A stretch of 59,793 nucleotides of DNA from Planctomycetia bacterium (lineage in GTDB: Bacteria > Planctomycetota > Phycisphaerae > Phycisphaerales > SM1A02), in the NCBI GenBank assembly GCA_005776885.1, contig SXOD01000024.1, positions 1 through 59,793 of the forward strand. Reading direction: 5' to 3'. The notes under the pieces are model-generated. The model worked only from the letters and a program-made list of their open reading frames with translations, had not been told where the DNA came from and searched no databases. The position numbers and the translations under genes are program-made. Shown here piece after piece: positions 25,412 to 34,147 of the stretch (within the stretch, counting starts at the first letter, position 1; every line of letters begins with the position of its first letter).

Positions 25412-26983
25412 ATGCATCACGATCGGACGCGCCACCTCGGTGCCCTATTGCTCGGTGTTGCCTCGACGGCGACGCTTGCTGATTCCACCTACGTCCCAGC
25501 CGTCGATTCGCGGCTCAACCAGCAACTCATCCTCCTCCGCGATCCGGAAGTGATCACGGTCAACCTGACGCCCGCGATCGCGGCGGCGCGGGCACGGGCT
25601 GCCGCAGAGCGGGGCGACCGTCCCGCGAATGTGCCGGTCGACGATGGCGGCATTGCGGGACTCTGCGACCCCGTCATCGTGGCACACACCGATTCGTCGT
25701 TCGGCGCGGGCCAGTACGTCATGCAGGCCGGCTTCGCCGAGCAGGAAGCCGTCGGCGTCTCCTTTGTCATCGATCCCACGGCGTTCCCGATCAAGGTGGA
25801 CCAGCTCGAAGTCCTCTTTGCGACGAGCGGCGCCACGACACAGACAACCACCAGGTGGTCGGTGCTGTTGTATGAGGGCAACCCGACGACTCCGGCCGCG
25901 TACGTCTTCTCCAGCGACGGTGAACTGCTGCCGCACCTCGTGATGCCACCCGGCACGACGGGAACGATCATCCAGTTTGTGGTGGACCCCGGTGATCCCG
26001 ACCAGATCTACCTTGACAACGCCGGTGCAGCGACGTGGTCGTTTGCCTTCCGGATCGATGAGCACAACAACCAGACTCAGAATCCCTGCCTGTTCTCGCC
26101 GCCGACAGGCAGCAATGCGTTCCCGACGACCGACACCAGCGGGCTGGCGCAGCCGTCGCGCAACTGGCTCTACGCGGTTGACTGCGGCGCGTTTGGCTGT
26201 CCGGCTGGATGGACCACGTTCCAGGCGCTTCCCAGCCTCTGCCGACCAAGCGGCGACTGGGTCATGCGTGGCACCTACACGCCAGTCGAGTGTGGCGGCA
26301 CCCAAGTTCCCGGCGCGTGCTGTGTCGGATCGAGTTGCCTCCAGCTGACCGAGAGCGAATGCTCGTTGGCCGCCGGCAGCTTCCAGGGGGAAGGGACGCC
26401 GTGCTCGGCCTCCACGTGCCAAGTGGCGACAACCGTTCCCTGCTGTTTCGCCGCCACCGGTGGGTGCGTCCAGCTCAGCGCGGCCGACTGTGCGGCAGCG
26501 GGTGGAGTGGCCGGCCCGGTGGGGACGCCGTGCGCCCAGCACATCTGCTTCCCCGAGGGCGCGTGCTGCCTCCCCAATGGATCGTGCCTCGACGCGGTGA
26601 GCCCCGAGGAGTGTGCTGCGCTCAGTGGCATCTTCCAGGGTGACGGATCGTCGTGTGCGACCACCAGCTGTCCGCAGCCGGTGGGTGCGGCATGCTTCCC
26701 CAACGGATTCTGCCTCGTGTTGACGGAGGCCCAGGCGAATTCAGCCGGAGCCTCGTGGCAGGGTGCGGGTACGACCTGCGCCGACTCGAACGGCAACGGC
26801 ACCGCGGATGCCTGCGAGCAATCGGACCCTGCCGACATCAACGGCGACGGTTCGATCAACGGGCAGGACCTCGCCTTGCTCTTGGGCGCGTGGGGAGGGG
26901 CCGATCCTGCCGCTGACATCGATGGCAACGGCACGGTCGGGGGCGAGGACCTCGCCGCGCTCCTCGGTGGGTGGACAGGCTGA
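25412..26983 (+). CDS. Secreted Cys-rich repeat protein with C-terminal dockerin-like domain
   Basis: This 523-residue protein has a signal peptide (LGALLLGVASTATLA) and a beta-rich N-terminal domain (about 60-290) with GQYVMQAGFAEQEAVGVSFVI and FRIDEHNNQTQNPC. Four Cys-rich repeats of about 45 residues follow, each opening like GACCVGSSCLQLTESEC or GACCLPNGSCLDAVSPEEC and closing with GTPC/SSC...C. The end is a dockerin-like pair, DINGDGSINGQDLALLLGAW and DIDGNGTVGGEDLAALLGGW, which should bind calcium. This layout is common in Phycisphaerae exported proteins; its role is unknown. The ATG at 25412 is chosen for its strong Shine-Dalgarno sequence. Confidence 0.82.
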   Translation: MHHDRTRHLGALLLGVASTATLADSTYVPAVDSRLNQQLILLRDPEVITVNLTPAIAAARARAAAERGDRPANVPVDDGGIAGLCDPVIVAHTDSSFGAGQYVMQAGFAEQEAVGVSFVIDPTAFPIKVDQLEVLFATSGATTQTTTRWSVLLYEGNPTTPAAYVFSSDGELLPHLVMPPGTTGTIIQFVVDPGDPDQIYLDNAGAATWSFAFRIDEHNNQTQNPCLFSPPTGSNAFPTTDTSGLAQPSRNWLYAVDCGAFGCPAGWTTFQALPSLCRPSGDWVMRGTYTPVECGGTQVPGACCVGSSCLQLTESECSLAAGSFQGEGTPCSASTCQVATTVPCCFAATGGCVQLSAADCAAAGGVAGPVGTPCAQHICFPEGACCLPNGSCLDAVSPEECAALSGIFQGDGSSCATTSCPQPVGAACFPNGFCLVLTEAQANSAGASWQGAGTTCADSNGNGTADACEQSDPADINGDGSINGQDLALLLGAWGGADPAADIDGNGTVGGEDLAALLGGWTG

Positions 26984-27047
26984 TCGAATCCTGAGATACT
27001 GAGTGCCTGCGATGCATCGACTCCCATCCGGGAGCTTGGTGCCGTAC

Positions 27048-27135
27048 GGAGAGATGGCCGAGCGGTTGAAGGCGCCAGTCTCGAAAACTGGTATGGGGCT
27101 CGTCCTCATCGTGGGTTCGAATCCCACTCTCTCCG
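27048..27135 (+). tRNA. tRNA-Ser (anticodon CGA)
   Basis: This 88-base gene folds as a class II tRNA. The acceptor stem GGAGAGA pairs with TCTCTCC, and the D arm is GGCCGAGCGGTTGAAGGC. The anticodon stem CCAGT/ACTGG surrounds loop CTCGAAA, with anticodon CGA reading UCG. A long variable arm (TATGGGGCTCGTCCTCATC region) precedes the T arm GTGGGTTCGAATCCCAC. The discriminator is G and CCA is not encoded. Confidence 0.96.
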
Positions 27136-27182
27136 CTTGCCGATCCGACTGGGGTCCCCAGACACGCGCGGCCTAATCTCGA

Positions 27183-29819
27183 TCACGGCTCGGGATGCAC
27201 CAACGCCGATGCGGGCATCCAGCCCTCCCGGCCGCCTGGCAGCTGGATGAGCGACCAGGCGGGGCGGACTTCCAAGACATTGACGATCGTGCCGGCGGGC
27301 ACTGCTGGACCCGGGACCTTGCCAAACGACTCGCCGGTACCGGTCCGGAGCACTGCGCCGTCGCTGAGCACGACAGCCACCGCGGTCGACGGGAGCGTGG
27401 CTCGGTCAACCATGACTGAAACACCGCTTGCGACCGCCAGCGCCGCAGCGCCACCGATCGCCAATCGCCACGGCACCCGTGCCGGCCACTGCATGAGGAC
27501 GCCGATCGCGAGCGTGACCCAGACGGCGAGCCAACTGGCCCACGCCATCGTCCAGCGGGTGGTGGTGGGTATGGACTGCCACCAGGTCCGGGCGTCTTCG
27601 ACCAGCCGGTCCGGCGTGGAGAGCGGGACGGACACCGCGGTCCGGAGCGCCTGGCGAAGCTGGAGGTGGCCGGGGTCCAGTTGCTGCCCGGCAAGGTAGG
27701 CCGCTCGCGCGCGCGCACTCTCGCCCGACGCGAGGAGTGCATTGCCAAGGTCCAGATACGCACCGGGATGGCGCGCGCCACCGTCGATGGCCGACCGGTA
27801 GTCCCGTGCTGCGGCGGCAAAGGCCACGCGCGCTGCCTCCGGCGACGTGGCGACGAGGCTCAGCCCTCGGTCATACGACTCGTGTGCTGCCTGGAGGTCC
27901 TGCTCCGCCGACGCCGTGGGGATGGACTCATCAGGCCCCAGTTCGGCGCTCCCCTGTGCAGTCGGGGCGGCGAGGGCAAGCAGGGCCACGAGGGCCACCA
28001 TCGGCAATGCGCGCACGATGGGTGCCAGCAAGTCGCTGGTGCGCTGCAGGATGTCGGCTGGCGGCGATCGCTCCGCGTAGCGCGCCGCCTCGCATTCGAG
28101 GAGGATGGATTCGGCTCGTGCCGCGACATCGACATGGCCGGCGTCCGTCAGCGCACCCACGAGATCCCGACGTGTCATCGTGCCAGCGGTCGAACCGGTC
28201 CGGTCTTCGACCAGTCCGGAGATCGCTCGTTCGGGATCGCCCTGTGCCAGCTGGATGCGGGCATGCCTGAGCGCATGGCGCCGCCGCGCCGCGAGCGGAT
28301 TCGCTGCCGCGCGTCGGCGTGCGGCGACGACCAATGCCAAGGCTGCAAAGGCCAGGGGAGGTGCACCCAGCACGGCTGCCATGGTCCAGGTCGAGAGGGG
28401 GGCCGACGCGGTCAGCAGGGGTCTTGTTCGCCAGTCGTGCCGGGCGTCCCGTTGATCAGCCTCGATCTGCGGAGCATCGACCCCAGCCAACGGGTCACCC
28501 CCAATCTGGCGACCTTCGATGGAACTGCGCGCCATGCGCTCGGCTGGGCGCACGGTGATCGGGAGCGGGGAGGTCGTCGCGGATTCGTACCGTGATGCGG
28601 CCGGGTTGAACCAGCTGAATTCGATCGGCGGGATGAGCGCCACGTCCTCGTGGAGCGGACGCAACGTCTGGGTGAAGAGCTTCACGTTGTCCTGGATGAT
28701 GCCGCCCGCCGTGGCTTCGGGAATCGCGAAGTCCTGCTCAAGGCCGGGAGTCGCCGCAAGGTTGGGCGGCTGGACGCTCCGCAGTTCCGCGGTGCCTCCG
28801 AGGTCCTTGACGACAAAGGTGAGCGTGATCGGGTCGCCGACCACGGCGGTGGCGGGGCGCGCCGAGGCTTTCACCTCAAAGTCGCCGACCGCCCCGGTGA
28901 ACGAGGCCGGTCGACCCTCCGTTGGGAGCGCGCGGACCTCCATGCCGGACACCGTGGGTTCCAGCGTGATCGGGCGCTTCTTGGTGACCGCCAGGTGCTG
29001 CCCGAAGAAATCGCGCTCGACCCCGACCTCCAGCGGATAGTTCACGCGGATGCGCACCTTGCTCAAGTCGGGGGCGCCGGCCTTGTCGGCGAAGAACTCC
29101 ACGGGGATTCGGTAGACGTAGTCCACCCCGGCGGCGCTTGAGACCTGGCGCCCCGGCGGCATGCGGTTGGACTGCAGGAGCCGGGTCATCGAGTCGGTGA
29201 ATGGGCCCCACTCGCTGCCTTGCAGCTCAATCGATCGCCACATGTCGGCCGACGAGAGCACGCGTCCCGACTCGGGAATCGGCGTGGCGCGCAGCGTGAG
29301 CACCAGCTCCAGTTCCGTGGCCTCGCCCAGCCAGACCGTCGGCCGAGGGCTCTCCACGATGGCGGTGGCCAGGTCATCAACCGGCGTTCCAGGCTTGACG
29401 ACGATGTCCGCAGGGGGGGTCGAGAACTCAGTGCCATCCACCACGACGGCGATCGAAGGGAGCTGGAACGTCCCCGCGGCCAGCGGCGTCACCTCGATCT
29501 GGTACGTCTCCGTCACGGAGCGAGCCTGTCGCCCATTCACGAACGAGATCGACTCGCTCCGGTTCCGTCCCGGCAGCACTCGCATCGTGAACGCGGCCTG
29601 GTCGGTGGGGAGCTGCGGCTCGCTGGATTCGGCGGCGTCGCGCACGGTGACGATCACCTTGATCGGCACGCCGACTTCCGTCGTTCGGCCCGTGATGGAA
29701 AACTCCACGTCGCCCTCGGCGACGGCTGGCTCCGAAAGCGACGCCGCCAGCCCGATCGCGGCGCACAACAGGGCCCGTGCGCCGTTCCACCAGCAGTTGT
29801 CTCGTTCACGTGGCTTCAT
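27183..29819 (-). CDS. BatD-like protein fused to TPR (BatE-like) and SH3-like regions
   Basis: This 878-residue protein has a signal peptide (ALLCAAIGLAASLSEPAVA), then BatD-type immunoglobulin-like domains. These show EFSITGRTTEVGVPIKVIV, TYQIEVTPLAAGTFQLPSI, ASARPATAVVGDPITLTFVV and LIPPIEFSWFNPAASRY. A membrane helix lies near 500, and then a cytoplasmic helical part. A second hydrophobic segment near 600 is followed by TPR-like helices (ARVAFAAAARDYRSAIDGGARHPGAYLDLGNALLASGE) as in BatE, two more helices, and an SH3-like end (VLRTGTGESFGKVPGPAVPAGTIVNVLE). A Shine-Dalgarno AGGAG lies seven bases before the ATG. It is last in the BAT operon. BatD and BatE are usually separate; here they are joined. 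Confidence 0.85.
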   Translation of the reverse strand: MKPRERDNCWWNGARALLCAAIGLAASLSEPAVAEGDVEFSITGRTTEVGVPIKVIVTVRDAAESSEPQLPTDQAAFTMRVLPGRNRSESISFVNGRQARSVTETYQIEVTPLAAGTFQLPSIAVVVDGTEFSTPPADIVVKPGTPVDDLATAIVESPRPTVWLGEATELELVLTLRATPIPESGRVLSSADMWRSIELQGSEWGPFTDSMTRLLQSNRMPPGRQVSSAAGVDYVYRIPVEFFADKAGAPDLSKVRIRVNYPLEVGVERDFFGQHLAVTKKRPITLEPTVSGMEVRALPTEGRPASFTGAVGDFEVKASARPATAVVGDPITLTFVVKDLGGTAELRSVQPPNLAATPGLEQDFAIPEATAGGIIQDNVKLFTQTLRPLHEDVALIPPIEFSWFNPAASRYESATTSPLPITVRPAERMARSSIEGRQIGGDPLAGVDAPQIEADQRDARHDWRTRPLLTASAPLSTWTMAAVLGAPPLAFAALALVVAARRRAAANPLAARRRHALRHARIQLAQGDPERAISGLVEDRTGSTAGTMTRRDLVGALTDAGHVDVAARAESILLECEAARYAERSPPADILQRTSDLLAPIVRALPMVALVALLALAAPTAQGSAELGPDESIPTASAEQDLQAAHESYDRGLSLVATSPEAARVAFAAAARDYRSAIDGGARHPGAYLDLGNALLASGESARARAAYLAGQQLDPGHLQLRQALRTAVSVPLSTPDRLVEDARTWWQSIPTTTRWTMAWASWLAVWVTLAIGVLMQWPARVPWRLAIGGAAALAVASGVSVMVDRATLPSTAVAVVLSDGAVLRTGTGESFGKVPGPAVPAGTIVNVLEVRPAWSLIQLPGGREGWMPASALVHPEP

Positions 29820-29886
29820 TCATTCACTCCTTTTCATTCCGGCAACTGGCCGCGGGATGCGTGGTGACGATCGAGATGCGAATCGA

Positions 29887-31047
29887 TCACCAATCCCGGC
29901 TCGGCGGACCGTAGGGGTTCCGCTGTGACTGCTCCTTCTTGGCTCGACGCTCCTTTTCCCGATCGCGGGTGGCCTGGAGCAGCCGATTGGCCTCATCCTC
30001 CGTCAACGTTCCTTCTTCGCGCGCCTTCGCCGCAGCCGCCTGGGCATCCTTCGGCTTCCGGTCTCCCTTGTCGGGTTGCTGTTCCTGCAACGAACCCTCT
30101 GGGCGAGGCTGCTCCTTGCCCTCCTTCGGCTCGCCCTCGCCAGGCGATGGCTCTGCGGGCTGCTCGGGCTCCTTCCCGTCCTGGCCCTGCTGGCCATCCT
30201 GAGGCTGACCATCCTCGTTCGGCTTCGGCTGGTCCTGCGCTTGCTGCTGCGCTTGATTCTGCTGTTGCTCTTGATTCTGCTGTTGCTCTTGGCTCTGCTG
30301 TTGCGCTTGATTCTGCTGCTGCTCTTGGCTCTGCTGCTGCTCTTGATTCTGCTGTTGCTCTTGATTCTGCTGTTGCTCCTGTTCCTGCTGTTGCTGTTCC
30401 TCAAGCTTCCGAATCAGGCGATGCGTCCGTTCGGCATTCTGCACGGCCGCGGTGTCGCCTGGCTGGGCAATCGCGGCGTCGCGAAACGCGCGATGACACT
30501 GCTTCAGTGCATCGATCAACTGCTGGCGCTCCTGCGCGGGATCGGCCTGTGGCGCATCTGCTTCCGCACCTTCGGCGCCAGCGGCTCCGCGGCCTGGGTT
30601 GCTCGATGGCCCTTGGAGAGCCGCCTCGAGTCGGGGACGGATCACCTGCATGGTCGCACAACCCTTGTTGAAGCTGCTGGCGTGGGCCGTCTCGGCATCC
30701 ATCGTGCCCAGCCCATCCAAGAGTCGCGCGGCTTCGTCGGGTCGCTGGCCATCCAGTGCATCGACCGCCTCGTTGTAGGTGACGCGCGCGGACGCCTTGT
30801 CGTGCCGCAGGGCGTCCAGCCGTGCCTGGGCGATGGTCGATTCCGGATCGCTTCCCAATGCTTGGGTTGGTTCGGGAATGGGCTGCTGTTCGAGAGTGGG
30901 CGGCTCGACCGATGGGGGGTCCTGCGCGCCGAGGGCCAGGCCGCCTGCGAACAACGCCGGCGCGAGCGCAAGCGCAACCGCGTGTCCAACCGAGCATCCG
31001 CGGCGCCGGGGAGACGGTCCGTAGGGACTCTGCGTTTCGTCGATCAT
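29887..31047 (-). CDS. BatC-like TPR protein with Gln-rich repeat
   Basis: This 386-residue protein starts at the ATG at 31047, overlapping the VWA gene stop (ATGA). A signal peptide or anchor (VGHAVALALAPALFAGGLALG) is followed by TPR-like helices (SARVTYNEAVDALDGQRPDEAARLLDGLG, ALKQCHRAFRDAAIAQPGD). A low-complexity Gln/Glu/Asn tract covers about residues 217-274, and a Pro/Glu/Lys-rich segment and a charged C terminus (EANRLLQATRDREKERRAKKEQ) end it. The order VWA-VWA-this-BatD matches batA-batB-batC-batD. It likely sits at the membrane facing the periplasm with BatD. The Gln tract is encoded by an 18-base tandem repeat. Confidence 0.75.
   Translation of the reverse strand: MIDETQSPYGPSPRRRGCSVGHAVALALAPALFAGGLALGAQDPPSVEPPTLEQQPIPEPTQALGSDPESTIAQARLDALRHDKASARVTYNEAVDALDGQRPDEAARLLDGLGTMDAETAHASSFNKGCATMQVIRPRLEAALQGPSSNPGRGAAGAEGAEADAPQADPAQERQQLIDALKQCHRAFRDAAIAQPGDTAAVQNAERTHRLIRKLEEQQQQEQEQQQNQEQQQNQEQQQSQEQQQNQAQQQSQEQQQNQEQQQNQAQQQAQDQPKPNEDGQPQDGQQGQDGKEPEQPAEPSPGEGEPKEGKEQPRPEGSLQEQQPDKGDRKPKDAQAAAAKAREEGTLTEDEANRLLQATRDREKERRAKKEQSQRNPYGPPSRDW
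30226..30399 (-). repeat. 18-base tandem repeat encoding QEQQQN/S/A units
   Basis: About nine imperfect copies of an 18-base unit encode the six-residue pattern (Q/N/A/S)QEQQQ in the BatC-like gene. The units keep the frame, so slippage would change length in steps of six residues. Confidence 0.85.
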
Positions 31048-32072
31048 GCGTGAGATCCCCTTGTGCCAGCCCGGGGAATGAGGCACTGCATCGCCAGGAA
31101 GAGCAGCGCCGCGGCCGCGGGCCACTGAAATCGAGGTTCGGCGTACTGGACGTTGGAGACGCCTCGGTCGACCCGTTCCAGATCAACCAGCAAGTCGCTG
31201 AGGATCGACCCAAGGTCCACCTGTGCGGTGCCTGCCGGGATGAAGGAGCCATCCGCATTCAGTGCCATCTCACGCAGCAGCGAACTGTCCATCTTGGTCC
31301 AGACTTCCTGCCCCTCGTGGGTGAGGAATCGACCCCCGGCGATGGGGATGCGGCTTCCCTGCGATTCGTCGCCCAGCCCGACGGTGATCAGCCTGATGCC
31401 GTCCTGTTCCCACACCGTGCGGGCGGCCTCGGCGGGATTGGTCTCGTGTTCGTCCATCGCCAGGTCCTCGCCGTCGGAGATCACGACGATGGCTCGACCA
31501 CCAGACCGTTCCTCCGGAAAACTGTCCGCGGCGAGGCGGATCGCTTGTGCCAAGTCGCTGCCTCCCTGGCGCGACTGCTTGATCGAGAGGTCGGCCACCT
31601 GCCCCTTCACGGCGCCGTAGTTCAACGTGAGCGGACTTCGGAGCGTAGCCACGCCGGCGAAGTCGACCAGGCCGACACGGTCGCCGGCCAGCCGGTCGAT
31701 CGCGTCCATCGTGAACTGCACTTCACGCGCCAGCCGCGACGGCGTGGCGTCATCCGCGAGCATGCTGCGGCTGGTATCCAAGACAAACATGATGTCAGCG
31801 CTCTGGCGCGTGACGTCCATGGACCGAGTTCCCAGCCGCGGATCGGTGAGCGCCGCAACGAGCAGCGCGAATGCCATCGCCCCGGCGAGGAATCCAAGCG
31901 TGGTCCGCCCCGTGGCACGCCCGGGGACGACGATCGCCTGCAGGCGCCCTTCGGCCAACGCCGCGATGGACTGCCGTTGCTGCCAGGCAGCGAGGAATGC
32001 CAGCGCCGCGATCGCCGCGGTGAGCCAGACCCATCGAAGGGCGTGCGGATTGCCAAACTCAAGTTCGTGCAT
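31044..32072 (-). CDS. VWA-domain membrane protein, BatB-like
   Basis: This 342-residue protein has two helices near the N terminus (LTAAIAALAFLAAW and LGFLAGAMAFALLVAAL). Then comes a von Willebrand A domain with MIDAS motif DTSRSM, the later Thr/Ser and the ISDGED aspartate. A last helix (AAALLFLAMQCLIP) ends it. This matches BatB. The gene lies three bases after the BatA-like stop and overlaps the BatC-like start. VWA proteins of BAT operons are thought to act with MoxR ATPases in envelope maturation or stress tolerance; the exact substrate is unknown. Confidence 0.88.
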   Translation of the reverse strand: MHELEFGNPHALRWVWLTAAIAALAFLAAWQQRQSIAALAEGRLQAIVVPGRATGRTTLGFLAGAMAFALLVAALTDPRLGTRSMDVTRQSADIMFVLDTSRSMLADDATPSRLAREVQFTMDAIDRLAGDRVGLVDFAGVATLRSPLTLNYGAVKGQVADLSIKQSRQGGSDLAQAIRLAADSFPEERSGGRAIVVISDGEDLAMDEHETNPAEAARTVWEQDGIRLITVGLGDESQGSRIPIAGGRFLTHEGQEVWTKMDSSLLREMALNADGSFIPAGTAQVDLGSILSDLLVDLERVDRGVSNVQYAEPRFQWPAAAALLFLAMQCLIPRAGTRGSHA

Positions 32073-32075
32073 GGT

Positions 32076-33176
32076 TCAGTTCCCCAAGCTCCTTCCCCAG
32101 GTTGCGGCGACCAGTGCGTCAAGCGCGACAAGCGCCGCGGCCAGCGCCAGGAGCGGCGGCACGTCACGCCCACCCAGCCCAAAACCCTGGACGGCGAGGT
32201 CCCGGTGGAAGGTGTTCACGCGCTGTTCGACGCGAGTCTTCTCCAGCACGTCGATGGCCTCGTAGATCTTCTTGAGCCCGTCGGTGTCGGTGGCACGGAA
32301 GTACTTGCCGCCCGTGGCGTCGGCCATCGCGGTGAGCAGTTCCTCGTCGATGGTGACCGGCTGCTGCTGGTAGGTCACGATCCGCCCGCCGGGGCCGTGC
32401 ACCGGGAACGGGGCATAGCCGCGGGTTCCCACCCCGATGGCGTACACCCGGATCCCCAGTGTCTTGGCCAGTTCGGCAGCTGACATCGGGTCGGTGTCGC
32501 CCGCATTGTTCTCCCCGTCGGTCATCAGGATCAGCGCGGCACCCTTGACTCGCTCGTGACCGTCGCGATTGGCGCTCTGCATCGTGTCGCGGAGGCGTTC
32601 GACGCCAAGAGCCACGGCATCGCCAATGGCCGTGCCGCTCTCGCTCTGCTCGGTCGCGGGTCGAGTGCCATCCAGTGCCTCAACGAGGTAGTCGTGGTCG
32701 GTCGTGAGCGGCGACACCGAATCGGCGAATCGAGCAAAGACCGTGAGCCCCACCAGGTCATGTGGTCGACCGGTGAGCCCCTCGCCGCCGCGGATGAAGT
32801 TGGTGGCCACGTGCTTCACGGCTTCCAATCGGTTGGTCCGGTCCCGGCCGATGGTGAAGTCCTCCGCGAGCATCGAACCGGATCGATCCACCACCAGTTC
32901 GATCGCGGCGCCCTCGGTGAAGGTGCGTGATTCCTGGTTGGTGAGGACTGGCCGTGCCAGCGAGAGCACCACGAGTGCGATGGCGAGGGACCGGAGGACG
33001 GGCGAGAGCCACCACGTCCCGGTCCGGAGGCTGGCGGGGGCCTGTGCCAGGAGGTCCCCACGGGAATGGATCGCGACAGTGCGCCGGAACCAGCGGAGTC
33101 GTCCAAGCCAGGGGAGTGCCGCCAGCGGCAGCAGCAGCAGGAAGGGCCACTGGAGCAGGGAGATTGCGCTCAGCAT
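32076..33176 (-). CDS. VWA-domain membrane protein, BatA-like
   Basis: This protein of 366 residues is read from the ATG at 33176 (MLSAISLLQWPF). It opens with a helix pair characteristic of BatA (FLLLLPLAALPWLGRLRW, then VLRSLAIALVVLSLARPVL). The VWA domain has MIDAS motif DRSGSM, the Thr in SESGTAIGDA and LMTDGENNAGD. A final helix (PPLLALAAALVALDALVA) completes the aerotolerance-type layout. The start overlaps the preceding gene by seven bases. A longer ORF reaches 33317 but adds an Arg-rich stretch of no family likeness. Confidence 0.9.
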   Translation of the reverse strand: MLSAISLLQWPFLLLLPLAALPWLGRLRWFRRTVAIHSRGDLLAQAPASLRTGTWWLSPVLRSLAIALVVLSLARPVLTNQESRTFTEGAAIELVVDRSGSMLAEDFTIGRDRTNRLEAVKHVATNFIRGGEGLTGRPHDLVGLTVFARFADSVSPLTTDHDYLVEALDGTRPATEQSESGTAIGDAVALGVERLRDTMQSANRDGHERVKGAALILMTDGENNAGDTDPMSAAELAKTLGIRVYAIGVGTRGYAPFPVHGPGGRIVTYQQQPVTIDEELLTAMADATGGKYFRATDTDGLKKIYEAIDVLEKTRVEQRVNTFHRDLAVQGFGLGGRDVPPLLALAAALVALDALVAATWGRSLGN

Positions 33177-34147
33177 GTCGATGCCTCCGATCCTGCGGTT
33201 GCGCCGACGCCGGCGTCGCCTGCGCCGACATTGGTGGGACCGGTAGCGGGGGCGTGGGTCACCACGAACCGACGCACGAACTGCAGCGCTTTCCGTCCGT
33301 CTTCGGCCGTGGAGCACTGGCGAGCAAACTTGATGCGGTCAGCATGATCCAGCAGGATCCGCAGCCGATCCTTCTGATCTTGTGAGACCGGCAGGCGATC
33401 GCGGGCCTCAGCCAGGAACTCTCGGGTCGTCAACGTCGGCGCCAGGAGTCCAAACCGCGCGCCGATGTACTGGCGCAGGATGTCGGTCACGTCAAACCAG
33501 AAGGGTTCGGCGTCGTCGCTGGACGACAACTCGCGAGCTTCCAGCCGGTCCAGCCCGTCAAGCGCGATCTCCTCCGGCGTGGGGACGCGCACCGGTCGGC
33601 GACGGAGCATCCAGGCCGCTGCCGCACACCCGGCGATCGCCGCCGCGCTCAGCGACGCAGCGACCAGCCGCAACGGGAACTCGCCCGGGTTGGCAAGATG
33701 CCCGAGGTGCTTCCCCATCTCCAGGAGCGAGTCGTCGTCCGCCAGGGTCGACGCCGCCGAGACAGGCACCGTCGGAAGCGCTGCCGCATGGGAAGAGCCA
33801 TCGGCCTCCAGCACGGTCACGCCGACACTCGGGATCGAGGCCTCCTCGCTGGACCAGGTCACGTAGGTGACGGCCAGTGTGCGGGAGCCACGCAGCCGAA
33901 CGTCAATGACGTCGAAGGGGCCATCGGAAGGCGGCAGCGCAGGCGTCACGATCGAAGCACCGGCGGGCCCATCCAGCGTGTACTCCACGACGAACGGGAC
34001 CCCGACGGCAGGCTCCCCTCCAAGACGCACGGCCTTGATCACGGACTCGACGGCAGCGGCGGGCGTCGCCGCGGCAGCCGAAACACCAAGCGTCCCACCG
34101 ATGGTGGCCATCAGGATCGATGCCAGGTGCCGCGCGGCTGGCTTCAT
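33170..34147 (-). CDS. DUF4381-like membrane protein of the BAT operon
   Basis: This 325-residue protein has a signal peptide (ILMATIGGTLGVSAAAATPA) and a beta-rich extracytoplasmic domain (about 25-140, with GVPFVVEYTLDGPAG). One membrane helix lies near 160-180 (LRLVAASLSAAAIAGCAAAAW), and then a cytoplasmic helical domain with FWFDVTDILRQYIGARFGL and the TTREFL motif. The latter is the hallmark of DUF4381-type proteins found between DUF58 and VWA genes. The ATG at 34147 overlaps the DUF58 stop (ATGA). The function is unknown, but it is a fixed member of such operons. Confidence 0.8.
   Translation of the reverse strand: MKPAARHLASILMATIGGTLGVSAAAATPAAAVESVIKAVRLGGEPAVGVPFVVEYTLDGPAGASIVTPALPPSDGPFDVIDVRLRGSRTLAVTYVTWSSEEASIPSVGVTVLEADGSSHAAALPTVPVSAASTLADDDSLLEMGKHLGHLANPGEFPLRLVAASLSAAAIAGCAAAAWMLRRRPVRVPTPEEIALDGLDRLEARELSSSDDAEPFWFDVTDILRQYIGARFGLLAPTLTTREFLAEARDRLPVSQDQKDRLRILLDHADRIKFARQCSTAEDGRKALQFVRRFVVTHAPATGPTNVGAGDAGVGATAGSEASTC

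Noticed and set aside
27021-27034. Small hairpin CTCCC-ATCC-GGGAG before tRNA-Ser(CGA) as a terminator
   Set aside because: The stem has only five pairs and no T run follows.
30226-30399. The tandem repeat as a CRISPR array
   Set aside because: The units are contiguous with no unique spacers and are in frame with a coding sequence.
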